Positions 46,251 through 54,402 of a stretch of DNA of 64,000 bases are shown here, one piece after another. A program made the position numbers and the translations under genes. Numbering within the stretch: the first letter of the stretch is position 1; every line of letters begins with the position of its first letter. The stretch is from the NCBI RefSeq assembly GCF_900143695.1, contig NZ_FRFE01000016.1, positions 79,273-143,272 on the forward strand, written 5' to 3'. The notes beneath the pieces were generated by a model, which did not search any database, was not told where the DNA came from, and saw only the letters and a program-made list of their open reading frames with translations. This DNA comes from Desulfopila aestuarii DSM 18488. Its GTDB lineage: Bacteria; Desulfobacterota; Desulfobulbia; Desulfobulbales; Desulfocapsaceae.

Positions 46251-46437
46251 TCGTATTCACATAGAAATATGTTGCACACATGCTTAAGGTTCACATTCCC
46301 TCTGATCATTGATCGTTGATCACCTCACACTACACCGTATCGTTTTGGAATTGTATCAAAAGCATCGATTCAATTACTTTTGCAATATATTTTTATTGGT
46401 AACTGTTAGTATGGTGATTTTTTATTTCCTCACCATA
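46251..46437. other. AT-rich intergenic DNA with short TGATC repeats
   Basis: Bases 46303-46323 read TGATCATTGATCGTTGATCA, three spaced TGATC units forming a near-palindrome, possibly an operator for one of the flanking divergent genes. Nothing else recognised. Confidence 0.35.
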
Positions 46438-46466
46438 TTGACAGACACATGGTGTCGATTTACCTT
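46438..46466 (+). promoter_or_regulatory. Possible promoter of the hsp20 pair with an internal palindrome
   Basis: TTGACA at 46438-46443 and TACCTT at 46461-46466 are spaced by 17 bp. The spacer starts with GACACATGGTGTC, a 5-bp inverted repeat with a 3-bp centre, in the position of a repressor operator. The -10 match is weak. Confidence 0.4.
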
Positions 46467-46603
46467 CTGAGACACACAAGAACGGAGCGAAACAATAACA
46501 CATTTACAGTAACATAACCACAATGCAGCACTGTTTTTCTATCACCGACAGCAGGCGCATCCTGTCGGCAAAACACACAGCACAACGTGAAGGAGGAACG
46601 GCT

Positions 46604-47044
46604 ATGTGGACAAGAGGAAATGATTTTGATCGGATGTTTGGTGCCATGGATCTGCTCCGCTCCAGAATGGGCAGATTACTCAATGATTTCGACCGATCGT
46701 ATGGTGATTACACCTTTCAGGTCGAGACAGGGCCAAAAACCAACTTGTATGACTCCGGCGACAAACTGAAAATAATCGCTGAGGTCCCAGGCATCGCCAA
46801 AGGAGACCTGAACATCAGGATTCAGGGCAACTACCTGGAACTGAGCGGAAGTCGAAAAGTTGAGACCCCCGAAGGGTACAAAGCGCATCGAATTGAGAGG
46901 ACGACCACAACCTTTACCCGCAGCTTTACCCTGCCGGTTGAAGTGGATGCGGAACGGGCGGAAGCAGCACTGAAAAATGGCATGCTGATCCTGGAAATAC
47001 CCAAAATTGAAGCAGCCAAGCCACGACAAATCACCATCTCATAA
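46604..47044 (+). CDS. Small heat shock protein, Hsp20 family
   Basis: About 146 residues from the ATG at 46604, preceded by AAGGAGGAACG. The alpha-crystallin domain spans about 42-140: VETGPKTNLYDSGDKLKIIA, EVPGIAKGDLNIRIQGNYLE, and the C-terminal beta strand ERAEAALKNGMLILEIPK. It forms oligomers that hold unfolding proteins in a refoldable state without ATP. A second Hsp20 gene follows 51 bp downstream; this tandem is probably one operon ended by the stem-loop at 47522. Confidence 0.94.
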   Translation: MWTRGNDFDRMFGAMDLLRSRMGRLLNDFDRSYGDYTFQVETGPKTNLYDSGDKLKIIAEVPGIAKGDLNIRIQGNYLELSGSRKVETPEGYKAHRIERTTTTFTRSFTLPVEVDAERAEAALKNGMLILEIPKIEAAKPRQITIS

Positions 47045-47095
47045 GAGAGATACCAGGAGATACCCGTCCCCTTTCGAGATACAGGAGGTATAACC

Positions 47096-47482
47096 ATGAG
47101 CGAGAAATCTGAAATAGTTGCCCGAGAAGAGCGTATGCCTGAACAAACAAGCAAACTTGCCACTTTGACGCCGCTCGTCGATATCTTTGAAAATGACAAT
47201 GAGATTCTCCTCCATGCCGATATGCCCGGCGTACCAAAAGAGGAAATCACCGTCAATATCGATAACGGCAGACTGGAAATTAGCGGCACACGGAAACTCT
47301 CAGCCACCGGTTCAATAACTTGGCAGGAGTTTGGTGATGCTGAATACCGACGCGTATTTTCGGTACCACAGACCATTGATGTAGCCAAGGTGAATGCGGA
47401 ATTACAGGATGGGGTGTTACGTCTGCACCTACCCAAGTCGGAAAAAGCAAAACCGCGGATGGTCGAGATTAAGGCTGGATAA
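47096..47482 (+). CDS. Small heat shock protein, Hsp20 family (second copy)
   Basis: 128 residues after ACAGGAGGTATAACC. The alpha-crystallin domain starts near residue 20 (TPLVDIFENDNEILLHADMP, GVPKEEITVNIDNGRLEISG) and ends with VNAELQDGVLRLHLPKSEKA. It differs clearly from the upstream paralogue, so this is an old pair rather than a recent duplication; such pairs often co-assemble. Confidence 0.94.
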   Translation: MSEKSEIVAREERMPEQTSKLATLTPLVDIFENDNEILLHADMPGVPKEEITVNIDNGRLEISGTRKLSATGSITWQEFGDAEYRRVFSVPQTIDVAKVNAELQDGVLRLHLPKSEKAKPRMVEIKAG

Positions 47483-47521
47483 CTAACTACATTATAGGAG
47501 CAGCAACTCCCTGTTAGATGA

Positions 47522-47560
47522 CAAAAGCGGGAAATCGCCAAACGCGATTTCCCGCTTTTG
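47522..47560. terminator. Strong bidirectional terminator after the hsp20 pair
   Basis: CAAAAGCGGGAAATCGC pairs perfectly with GCGATTTCCCGCTTTTG across a 5-nt loop. A/T tracts on both sides let it serve hsp20 on the plus strand and the convergent channel gene on the minus strand. Confidence 0.85.
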
Positions 47561-47603
47561 CATTTCCCCACCTGCCCCTACCCGGAATGCACTTACGCGA
47601 AGT

Positions 47604-48620
47604 TCAGCTGATCGCCTCTGTCATCCTCTGCAATTCTGCACGCTTGCCGATCACCACAATGACGTCGCCGGCATTGAAGATTTCCTGCGGACCGGGGTTG
47701 AACACCATGTCCCCGTTTCTCCGTTTGATGGCAACGATAATCACCCCGAAATCCTGCCTCAGGTTACTGCTCATCACGGTTTTCCCCGTCAACTCGGACC
47801 CATCCGAAATAACGGCTTCTTCCATCTGCAGTCCGAGGTCACTGCGCATCATGGTCTGATCGAGAAAATCGACAACCGTCGGTTTTTCGAGAATTTCCGC
47901 CATCCGCCTGCCGCCCATATCATAAGGGCAGACGACCCGGGAGGCACCGGCACGGAGCAATTTCCGTTCGTTTTTGGCATCGGAAGCACGGGCAAGAATA
48001 AAGATATCCGGCCGCAGCCCTTTGGCGGAAAGAGCGATAAAAACGTTATCGGCATCGGAACTGACCGCGGTAACCAACCCCTTGGCCTTATCCAGCCCCG
48101 CCGCAATCAGTGCATCATCGGAGGTCGCATCCATGACAAGGTACAGGACCCCGTCCGATTCCAGCTGGTCAACTCCGACCTGACTCTGCTCAACCACCAC
48201 CAACGGCATATTGGCGGCCCGCAACTCCTTTACAATAATCTGACCAATCCGGCCGTAGCCGCAGATAATGTAATGGTTTTTCAGTGCAGCGATCTGCTTT
48301 TCCAATTTCCTTCTCCCAAGAATTTTCCGCAGTTCCCCTTCCACGAGTATTGTTGCAACCTGACTCAGCGTGTAGGTCAGGAGGCTGATCCCGGAAACGA
48401 TGATAACCAGCGTAATCCCTCTGCCGACCTCGGAGAGTGGTTTAATCTCACCGAAACCGACCGTACTGATGGTAATCAGCACCATATAAAAGGCATCAAA
48501 AGGGGTCATGCCTTCAAACGCGACATAACCTACGGTCCCGAAGGTGATCGTGATGAAAAGAAAAAACAGGGAAAGTTTGAGTTTATAATAGTCCATATGC
48601 CCGTAAAAAGGTGTGCTCAT
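47604..48620 (-). CDS. Potassium channel with RCK (TrkA-N/TrkA-C) domains
   Basis: About 338 residues from the ATG at 48620. Two membrane helices (about 10-30 and 68-90) flank a pore loop with the selectivity filter ISTVGFGEIKP. The cytoplasmic part holds an RCK/TrkA-N Rossmann domain (YIICGYGRIGQIIVKELRAA) and a C-terminal TrkA-C domain (about 255-335). Such channels open in response to nucleotides or cations and control potassium flux. It is a lone gene convergent with hsp20. Confidence 0.93.
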   Translation of the reverse strand: MSTPFYGHMDYYKLKLSLFFLFITITFGTVGYVAFEGMTPFDAFYMVLITISTVGFGEIKPLSEVGRGITLVIIVSGISLLTYTLSQVATILVEGELRKILGRRKLEKQIAALKNHYIICGYGRIGQIIVKELRAANMPLVVVEQSQVGVDQLESDGVLYLVMDATSDDALIAAGLDKAKGLVTAVSSDADNVFIALSAKGLRPDIFILARASDAKNERKLLRAGASRVVCPYDMGGRRMAEILEKPTVVDFLDQTMMRSDLGLQMEEAVISDGSELTGKTVMSSNLRQDFGVIIVAIKRRNGDMVFNPGPQEIFNAGDVIVVIGKRAELQRMTEAIS

Positions 48621-48773
48621 CACCTAATAACTGTCATCCGTATTGCCTGGAAAACACCATTACCATGAAAAAAGAAGAGGCGCCAGCAGCATTCAGCAAC
48701 TGGCGCCCATCCGGATGATACTAAAGGCATTTTTGTAAATTGTTCGTACTTCACCGCACTTTGCGGCAAACTG

Positions 48774-49568
48774 TTATTTGGCCGCGAGAGCACAAAAAAG
48801 TGCCCCAACAGTATAGTCAGATGTTTTTGTTCCGGTAGTGCCGACAAACTGCACTTCAGAAAAACCGGCTTTTTCCAACAAAGCAATCTGATCCCGCACG
48901 GGGATCGCTCCACCTATTCACTGGACCCAGGATTCGACGCTATTGGCCAGCATTGGCGGCAATTCCTTATCCAGCACAATATCGGCAAATTGCAGCCGGC
49001 CGCCAGGACGCAGCACCCGGAATATTTCCTTGAGCAAATCCAGCTTCAACGGCGAAAGATTTATAACACCATTGGAGATCACCACATCAAAAGTGTTGTC
49101 ACCATATGGAATCTCTTCGGACTCGACAAGGCGTGTCTCGACATCGTCGATGCCCATTTCAGTCAAGTTCCTGCCGGCCATCTTGAGCATTTCTACCGTC
49201 ATATCGATACCGGCAACACGTCCCGTATCCCCGACAATACGCCGCGCAACTATCAAATCAAAACCGGCACCACAACCAATATCAAGCAGACAGCTCCCAG
49301 GAAAAATGTCCTTGATGGTAAAGGGATTGCCGACCCCGCAAAAGCTTTTCACCAGCCCCTCGGGTATATCAGCTATCAACGACTCATTATACCCTAGTTG
49401 CAGGGCACCTGCCTTGCCGGTAAGGTATCGGAACATCCCCTCCGCCGAGGTTGCAACCCCTTGATATTTATTTTTTATCGCCTCACGAATATTGCTGAGT
49501 TCCGCCGTACTGAACCCATTCTCCGCCAGTTGGTCCCGAGGCGGCTGAGTTTCTATCATTACCTGCAC
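48774..49568 (-). CDS. SAM-dependent methyltransferase (ArsM-like), predicted selenoprotein (in-frame UGA at 48918-48920)
   Basis: Up to the UGA the frame encodes 216 residues of a class I methyltransferase: CLLDIGCGAGFDLIVARRIV binds SAM, then NGVINLSPLKLDLLKEIFRV and LRPGGRLQFADIVLDKELPP as in ArsM-type enzymes. The frame stops abruptly at SWVQ-UGA, then continues for 47 codons: IGGAIPVRDQIALLEKAGFS, then EVQFVGTTGTKTSDYTVG and a TAA stop. That tail is the normal C-terminus of this family, in which the UGA position is usually Cys before an I/V-x-GA motif. A SECIS-like hairpin starts 11 nt after the UGA. The start is GTG 49568 or ATG 49559. Substrate (arsenite or other) is not proven. Confidence 0.85.
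48890..48906 (-). promoter_or_regulatory. Candidate bacterial SECIS hairpin in the methyltransferase gene
   Basis: On the minus strand GATCCC pairs with GGGATC around the 5-nt loop CGUGC. The stem begins 11 nt after the UGA, the same spacing as the minimal E. coli fdhF SECIS upper stem-loop. The sequence is also coding. Confidence 0.65.
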
Positions 49569-49875
49569 CGGCAGACTGCCGGACGTAGCACGGGGAGGTC
49601 AGCCCCCAGCTTTCAAATCACATTTTGGAAAATCATTCATTTTCGTCCTCATCCAGTTATGTACGGTACTCCCAACGTCATCCCCGAAAGCCACAACCCG
49701 GGCACCAGGAAATGCACTACAACGTAATAGTAGCCCATAATTTCGATATACGAAAGAACAGATGGGGAAAAGTCTGCCAGCCCTTCATGTTTTGACGAAT
49801 CATTCAAAACCTTGTAAATAGTAGACTTTGCCCAACAACATTTCCCGACAATTGTCCTTTAAGGAGAGTAGTAAT
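49569..49875. other. Divergent promoter region between the methyltransferase and flavoprotein genes
   Basis: 307 bp without a supported gene. A short inverted repeat (CCGGC-AGACT-GCCGG at about 49568-49583) sits at the methyltransferase start and may affect its translation. A 28-codon hydrophobic frame near 49660-49745 on the minus strand has no clear ribosome site. Confidence 0.4.
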
Positions 49876-50442
49876 ATGAAACGAACCGTTGTACTGATGG
49901 CCAGCCCCAGATTACAAAGCAATACCGATCTACTGGCCAATAAAGTTATGGAAGGTATCAGGGCGACTGGTTCTCCCGATGATGTCATCGAGAAAGTGGA
50001 TCTCGTCGAACTGCAGGACTATGTCTGTTGCGCATGTGGACGCTGCCGGGCTGCCGGAGAATGTCTGCAATTCCCCCAGGTGACGGAAAAGCTGGAGATG
50101 ATCAAAAAGGCGGATGGAATTGTTATTGCCACCCCTGTCTGGTGGCTTGCCCCGTCCAGCTACCTGAAAATCTTTATGGACCATTGGGGGGCGTTTCTTC
50201 GGCCTGATTACACATCGCGCATCGCAGGAAAGCGGGCCGTTATCGTTGCCTGTTGCGGCAACCCCACGGAGAATCTTGCTGAGAAAGTCTGCGATGATCT
50301 CGTTAAGATTCTGTCGTTTCTCGGCATCAAGACAGTTGGGAGTTTAAGTGTGAAAGGCGTGGCCGACTATGCTGCTATCGCCGGTGACACACAAAGCCTC
50401 GACAGTGCTTTCCAACTGGGAGAAGCACTCTATACCCGATAA
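49876..50442 (+). CDS. NAD(P)H-dependent FMN reductase / iron-sulfur flavoprotein-like
   Basis: About 188 residues from the ATG at 49876 with AAGGAGAG upstream. A flavodoxin-like fold: VLMASPRLQSNTDLLANKV binds the FMN phosphate, and IVIATPVWWLAPSSYLKIFM, DHWGA follows. The cysteine cluster CCACGRCRAAGECLQF (about 50-65) is the place where iron-sulfur flavoproteins carry their [4Fe-4S] cluster, so a cluster is plausible. It is divergent from the selenoprotein-like methyltransferase gene, and a strong terminator follows. The electron partner is unknown. Confidence 0.88.
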   Translation: MKRTVVLMASPRLQSNTDLLANKVMEGIRATGSPDDVIEKVDLVELQDYVCCACGRCRAAGECLQFPQVTEKLEMIKKADGIVIATPVWWLAPSSYLKIFMDHWGAFLRPDYTSRIAGKRAVIVACCGNPTENLAEKVCDDLVKILSFLGIKTVGSLSVKGVADYAAIAGDTQSLDSAFQLGEALYTR

Positions 50443-50463
50443 TTAGCTGCCCAGCTCAACCAA

Positions 50464-50510
50464 TAGTAAAGCCGGACATCCCAATACGGATGTCCGGCTT
50501 TACTATTTTT
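50464..50510 (+). terminator. Rho-independent terminator of the flavoprotein gene
   Basis: An 18-bp perfect stem (TAGTAAAGCCGGACATCC with its complement), a 6-nt loop and TTTTT, 22 bp after the stop. It may also serve the convergent PII-like gene. Confidence 0.9.
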
Positions 50511-50542
50511 AACGGTCATCACAATACAGGTGTCGTCACCTA

Positions 50543-50884
50543 TTATTCATTCCCTGCCGCCTTCTTAAACTGCTCCATCTGTGATTCAAGGCCAACCACC
50601 TGCTCCACCGGCAAGACAAAAGCGATGCCGGTCCCCGGTTTGGAAAACTCCCCCACCCTTGCGATAGCTGCCAGCACCGGCTCTACCAGATGCTCCTCAA
50701 GCAGAAACATTATGATATCAGTCTGTGCCTCTAGACTGAGCCCGAAAAATGTTTTCGCTTCGCGCATGCCAGTGCCACGCGCCGGGATAATAGTGGCCCC
50801 GGTAGCACCGGAGTCTTTAGCCGAATCAACGATTTTATCGGTCAAGACCGGTTTGACCGAGGCAAGGATAATCTTGAAACGCAT
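50543..50884 (-). CDS. PII-like signalling protein linked to DUF1538 permeases
   Basis: 113 residues of the GlnB/PII-like ferredoxin fold: MRFKIILASVKPVLTDKIVD, ARGTGMREAKTF and the C-terminal GTGIAFVLPVEQVVGLESQM. The loop in place of the T-loop differs from GlnB and has no uridylylation Tyr in the usual context. Its ATG is 2 bp from the stop of the second DUF1538 gene, with AGAAAGGAG inside that gene's end, so the three form one operon. By analogy with GlnK-AmtB it probably binds a nucleotide and controls the membrane pair. Confidence 0.8.
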   Translation of the reverse strand: MRFKIILASVKPVLTDKIVDSAKDSGATGATIIPARGTGMREAKTFFGLSLEAQTDIIMFLLEEHLVEPVLAAIARVGEFSKPGTGIAFVLPVEQVVGLESQMEQFKKAAGNE

Positions 50885-50885
50885 C

Positions 50886-51674
50886 TTACTTCTCCTTTCT
50901 GGGTTTCATCAAGGCGCGAGTACTCAGCCATTGCGCACACTGGGCATAGGCGAGAACCGTTATGATTGGAAAAAGGCTGGCAAAAGCTATCAGGCCAAAG
51001 CCATCAATTGCAGGATTCCGCCCCGGCACTGCTGCCGAGAGGCCAAGTCCAAGGGCGGCCACAATCGGCACCGTTACTGTTGAAGTCGTCACCCCCCCCG
51101 AGTCATACGCCAGCGGGATCAAGGTCTTCGGGGCAAAGAATGTCTGGATAATGACAATCATATAACCAGCCATAATATACAGATACAACGGGGTACCGGT
51201 AACGATCCGGAAAGCCCCAAGACTGATGCCGAAGGCCACGCCAATGGCCACGGTAATTCTGAGGCCCCATTCGCTAATGGCGCCACCCGACACTTCCCGG
51301 GCCTTAAACGCGACCGCGATAAGAGAAGGCTCGGCAATAGTGGTAGCAAAGCCGATGGTGGCTGCAAAAAGATAGATCCAGCCATACGACTTCCAGTCAG
51401 TAAGATCGAGTACCGCACTACCGTTACCAAGCAAATCCGGATGAGTCAGTTGCTCCGCCATAATTTTGCCAAGCGGAAACAACGCATCTTCAAGCCCGGT
51501 GAGAAAGAGTGTTAAGCCGATCAGCACATAGAGACTGCCGACCAGGATACGAGCCAGATTCGGTACCGGCTGCCTGATAACCACCAGCTGAAAAAATCCA
51601 AACAACAGAACAATGGGAAGAAGGTCCCGACTGGTCAGCAGCAGGGTTTTGAAAAAGTCGATGACAAGTATCAT
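50886..51674 (-). CDS. DUF1538 family membrane protein, second of a pair
   Basis: About 262 residues from the ATG at 51674; an upstream in-frame start would overlap the preceding gene. About eight membrane helices. Family motifs GFATTIAEPSLIAVA and AYDSGGVTTSTVTVPIVAAL, then GLGLSAAVPGRNPAIDGFGL, match those in its neighbour. Together the two likely form a heteromeric transporter; substrate unknown. It lies between its paralogue and the PII-like gene. Confidence 0.85.
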   Translation of the reverse strand: MILVIDFFKTLLLTSRDLLPIVLLFGFFQLVVIRQPVPNLARILVGSLYVLIGLTLFLTGLEDALFPLGKIMAEQLTHPDLLGNGSAVLDLTDWKSYGWIYLFAATIGFATTIAEPSLIAVAFKAREVSGGAISEWGLRITVAIGVAFGISLGAFRIVTGTPLYLYIMAGYMIVIIQTFFAPKTLIPLAYDSGGVTTSTVTVPIVAALGLGLSAAVPGRNPAIDGFGLIAFASLFPIITVLAYAQCAQWLSTRALMKPRKEK

Positions 51675-51684
51675 GAGCCCTCTC

Positions 51685-52452
51685 TCAGATGCCGAAAACA
51701 ACCACACCATAGCCCATGACAAACATCATTGGCAACAGTGAGGCAAAAGCAATGAGACCGAAACCATCCAAAAGCGGGTTACGCCCGCGGATAACCGTCG
51801 CCAGCCCCACTCCCAGAGCGGTGACCAGCGGCACGGTAATTGTCGAGGTGGTAACGCCACCTGCATCATAGGCAATACCAACAATTTCAGCAGGAGCAAT
51901 AGTAGTGATCAGCATAACCAGGATGTAACCGCCAATAATGAGATAATGGATCGGCCAGTTCAACAGGATGCGCAGAACCCCAAGCAAAATCGCAAAACCC
52001 ACCGAAAAAGCCACGGTCATCCGTAACCCAAAAGCATAGGAAGCCATCGTCTTCGGATCATCTGCAAGCAACCCGCCCTCCATAGCAATCTGCGCCGCCT
52101 CTTTGGCGATGGCAATCAGCGCCGGTTCGGCAACCGTTGTGGAGAAACCGAGGGAAAAGGCGAAGAGCATCAGCCAGAACAGACTCCCCTTACGGGACAG
52201 GGCGTAGGCCATATTCTCGCCGATAGGAAAGAGAGCCATCTCCAGCCCCTGGATAAACATGGACAGACCTATAAGCACCAGCAGAGCGCCAAAGAGCATT
52301 TCACCCAGTTGCGGCAAGGGTTGGCGGATAACCACCAGCTGAAAAAACGCGATGACCAGCACGATGGGCAACAGGTCGGTGGCCGACTGCCGAAGCTTGC
52401 CGAGAACAAAGGATATCGTCTTGGAATTAAGAAGGAATGGCGCCATCTTCAT
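51685..52452 (-). CDS. DUF1538 family membrane protein, first of a pair
   Basis: About 255 residues from the ATG at 52452 ([11 protein letters not shown]); a longer start at 52500 is possible. It has the paired motifs [20 protein letters not shown] and [20 protein letters not shown], then [20 protein letters not shown]. The TT-x-AEP and GGVTTST motifs could form the transport pathway in two facing halves. First gene of the DUF1538-DUF1538-PII operon. Confidence 0.85.
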   Translation of the reverse strand: MKMAPFLLNSKTISFVLGKLRQSATDLLPIVLVIAFFQLVVIRQPLPQLGEMLFGALLVLIGLSMFIQGLEMALFPIGENMAYALSRKGSLFWLMLFAFSLGFSTTVAEPALIAIAKEAAQIAMEGGLLADDPKTMASYAFGLRMTVAFSVGFAILLGVLRILLNWPIHYLIIGGYILVMLITTIAPAEIVGIAYDAGGVTTSTITVPLVTALGVGLATVIRGRNPLLDGFGLIAFASLLPMMFVMGYGVVVFGI

Positions 52453-52565
52453 CTTTGTGAATAGGTGAATTGTTAATATAATTCTGTTAACATATCCCAC
52501 AATTTACGAAAAAACAGCACTTTTCAGCTACTCACGTCCGATAATGACGGTCCCCGTCAAAAGGC

Positions 52566-52593
52566 AAAAAAAAACCCCGCCATTACGGCGGGG
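52566..52593 (-). terminator. Rho-independent terminator downstream of cspA
   Basis: On the minus strand CCCCGCC-GTAAT-GGCGGGG is followed by nine T. It ends a transcript that would include cspA and about 210 nt of structured 3' sequence. Confidence 0.88.
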
Positions 52594-52802
52594 TCCGAAT
52601 ATCCAAAAGATATTCCACCTTTCCTTTCCCCATCGGCGACGCAGGAGACCCCACGACACATCGGGCAGCATAAGAGGCCGCCCGGGAACATTCAGCGGAG
52701 TACTCGCGGTCAGTTCCCGACAGAGCCAGGGGATCTGTTGGTCAAACCGTAGACGGCCACCAGACAGATCCGCGAGTTTCGCCCAAGGACGAAACTCAGG
52801 TG
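52594..52802 (-). ncRNA. Candidate structured RNA or structured 3' UTR after cspA
   Basis: About 210 nt between the cspA stop and a strong terminator, GC-rich and hairpin-dense. Two strong elements read on the minus strand: GAGTTTCG...CGAAACTC with an 8-nt loop near 52773-52796, and GGATCTGT-C-TGGT pairing with ACCA-ACAGATCC around an inner CCG-TCTA-CGG hairpin, near 52728-52770. CTCGCGG and CCGCGAG could close an outer helix as an alternative fold. I found no open frame or recognised RNA family (not SRP RNA, tmRNA or RNase P by their signature sequences). Confidence 0.45.
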
Positions 52803-53006
52803 TTACTTGATTTTTGTTACATTTGATGCAGCTGGGCCTTTGGCGCCGTCAACCACATCAAAGCGTACTCTTTCACCTTCCTGGAGGGATCTGAAGCCAT
52901 CAGACTGGATCGCAGAGTGATGTACGAAAACATCCTTGCCACCGTCCTGCTCGATGAAACCGAAACCTTTGGAATCATTAAACCACTTCACTGTACCTTC
53001 TGCCAT
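52803..53006 (-). CDS. cspA: Cold shock protein, CspA family
   Basis: 67 residues, one cold-shock domain. RNP1 KGFGFIEQ and RNP2 VFVHHSAI bind single-stranded RNA and DNA, and [18 protein letters not shown] is the family start. It melts RNA secondary structure. AAGGAGTAGTAAC precedes the ATG. It follows a DEAD-box helicase gene on the same strand; a pairing of Csp and DEAD-box helicase is a familiar cold-adaptation set. Confidence 0.97.
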   Translation of the reverse strand: MAEGTVKWFNDSKGFGFIEQDGGKDVFVHHSAIQSDGFRSLQEGERVRFDVVDGAKGPAASNVTKIK

Positions 53007-53121
53007 GTTACTACTCCTTGTTCATTGTGCGTTATTATGCACGGTTGTAAGTGGCTCCAGGATGGAGCCGAAAAATCGCTGTTGCTGCCGCATACGGCAG
53101 TTCAGCAAGTTTTTGAGGCGA

Positions 53122-54402
53122 TCAGTTACCCTGCTTGCCTCTTGCGGTTAAACCAAAAACACCCTGTGGTGCTGTCCGGTTTCTCCGACTCTTTGCAGCC
53201 GGGCGGGACGTTGTCCGCTTGCCGGCTGATTCCCGGGGCTGTTGCCGCCGCTCACCCGAACCGGCTCGCTCACGTACAGGCTCCGTCATTGCCGGCAAGT
53301 CGACCATTCGACGCTCCAGCACACTCCCGAGAGATTTTTCAATCATTTGGACAATTCTATTCTCCTCGCCGGTGGCGAAGGTAAATGCCTCGCCGGTGCA
53401 GGCGGCCCTGCCGGTCCGTCCGGTACGATGGATGTACGCCTCGGCAGTATCCGGGATGTCATAATTGATAACATGCGAGATGCCGGTTACATCAATGCCT
53501 CGTGCGGCGATATCGGTGGCCACCAGAATATTGTAGGTGCCATCCTTAAAACCATCCAGCGCCTGCTGCCGACGGCTCTGGGACATATTGCCCTGGAGCG
53601 CAACTGCCTTGTACCCTTTGCTGTCCAACTGGGTCGCCAGATTTTTCGCCTTATGTTTAGTTCTGGTAAAGACCAGAGTAGTGCTCAGCTCTTTATTGCC
53701 AAGGAGCTCAACCAGCAGCTGGGTCTTCTGTTTCTGCTCAACCTTATACAATGCATGCTCGACAGTACTTGTCGGGGTAATACGGTCAATCTGCACGGTT
53801 ACCGGGTTACTCAGGATCTCATCGGCCAGATGGCGAATTTCTTTCGGCATGGTTGCTGAAAAGAGCAGAGACTGCCTCTTCCCCGGCAACAACTTTAAGA
53901 TGCGACGGATATCCGGCAAAAATCCTTTATCGAACATATGGTCCGCTTCATCAAGGATTAAATGCTCCACCCGGCTCAAATCAACGGCTCTATCCTGGAC
54001 AAGATCCAGCAACCTGCCAGGGCAGGCAACCACGATGTCTACGCCTTTTCTCAGTTTTCCGGCCTGCACGTTCTTGCTGACACCACCATAGACAACTACG
54101 GAACGCAGCGAAGAACCTTCTGTCACAGAAACGGTGAATTCGTGGATCTGCTCCGCCAGCTCCCGGGTCGGGGCAACGATCAGCATCCGGACATGGCGTG
54201 CCGGGCGCGCCAGCAGCTGCTGTACTGTGGGCAGAATAAAGGCTGCAGTCTTGCCGGTCCCGGTCTGGGCGAGACCAAGCAGGTCACGTCCAGCAAGGAT
54301 TGGTTCAATCGATTGCGCCTGAATTGGTGTCGGTTGCGAAAAGCCGCACCGGTTGATGGCCTCAACAATATGCGGGCCGAATTCAAATTTTGAAAAACTC
54401 AT
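53122..54402 (-). CDS. DEAD-box ATP-dependent RNA helicase, RhlE/DeaD type
   Basis: About 426 residues from the ATG at 54402 (MSFSKFEFGP), with GGGAGCAAAA upstream; a longer in-frame start at 54459 is less likely. Motifs in order: Q motif GFSQPTPIQAQSI, I AQTGTGKT, Ia PTRELAEQ, II DEAD (LILDEADHMF), III SAT, IV/V TDIAARGID and VI HRTGRTGRA. The C-terminal tail is basic and low-complexity (RNRTAPQGVFG), typical of RhlE. It unwinds RNA in ribosome assembly or mRNA decay, here probably with CspA in cold response. Confidence 0.95.
   Translation of the reverse strand: MSFSKFEFGPHIVEAINRCGFSQPTPIQAQSIEPILAGRDLLGLAQTGTGKTAAFILPTVQQLLARPARHVRMLIVAPTRELAEQIHEFTVSVTEGSSLRSVVVYGGVSKNVQAGKLRKGVDIVVACPGRLLDLVQDRAVDLSRVEHLILDEADHMFDKGFLPDIRRILKLLPGKRQSLLFSATMPKEIRHLADEILSNPVTVQIDRITPTSTVEHALYKVEQKQKTQLLVELLGNKELSTTLVFTRTKHKAKNLATQLDSKGYKAVALQGNMSQSRRQQALDGFKDGTYNILVATDIAARGIDVTGISHVINYDIPDTAEAYIHRTGRTGRAACTGEAFTFATGEENRIVQMIEKSLGSVLERRMVDLPAMTEPVRERAGSGERRQQPRESAGKRTTSRPAAKSRRNRTAPQGVFGLTARGKQGN

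Noticed and set aside
49660..49745. 28-codon hydrophobic frame upstream of the methyltransferase gene
   Set aside because: It has no clear ribosome site and cannot be supported on sequence alone.
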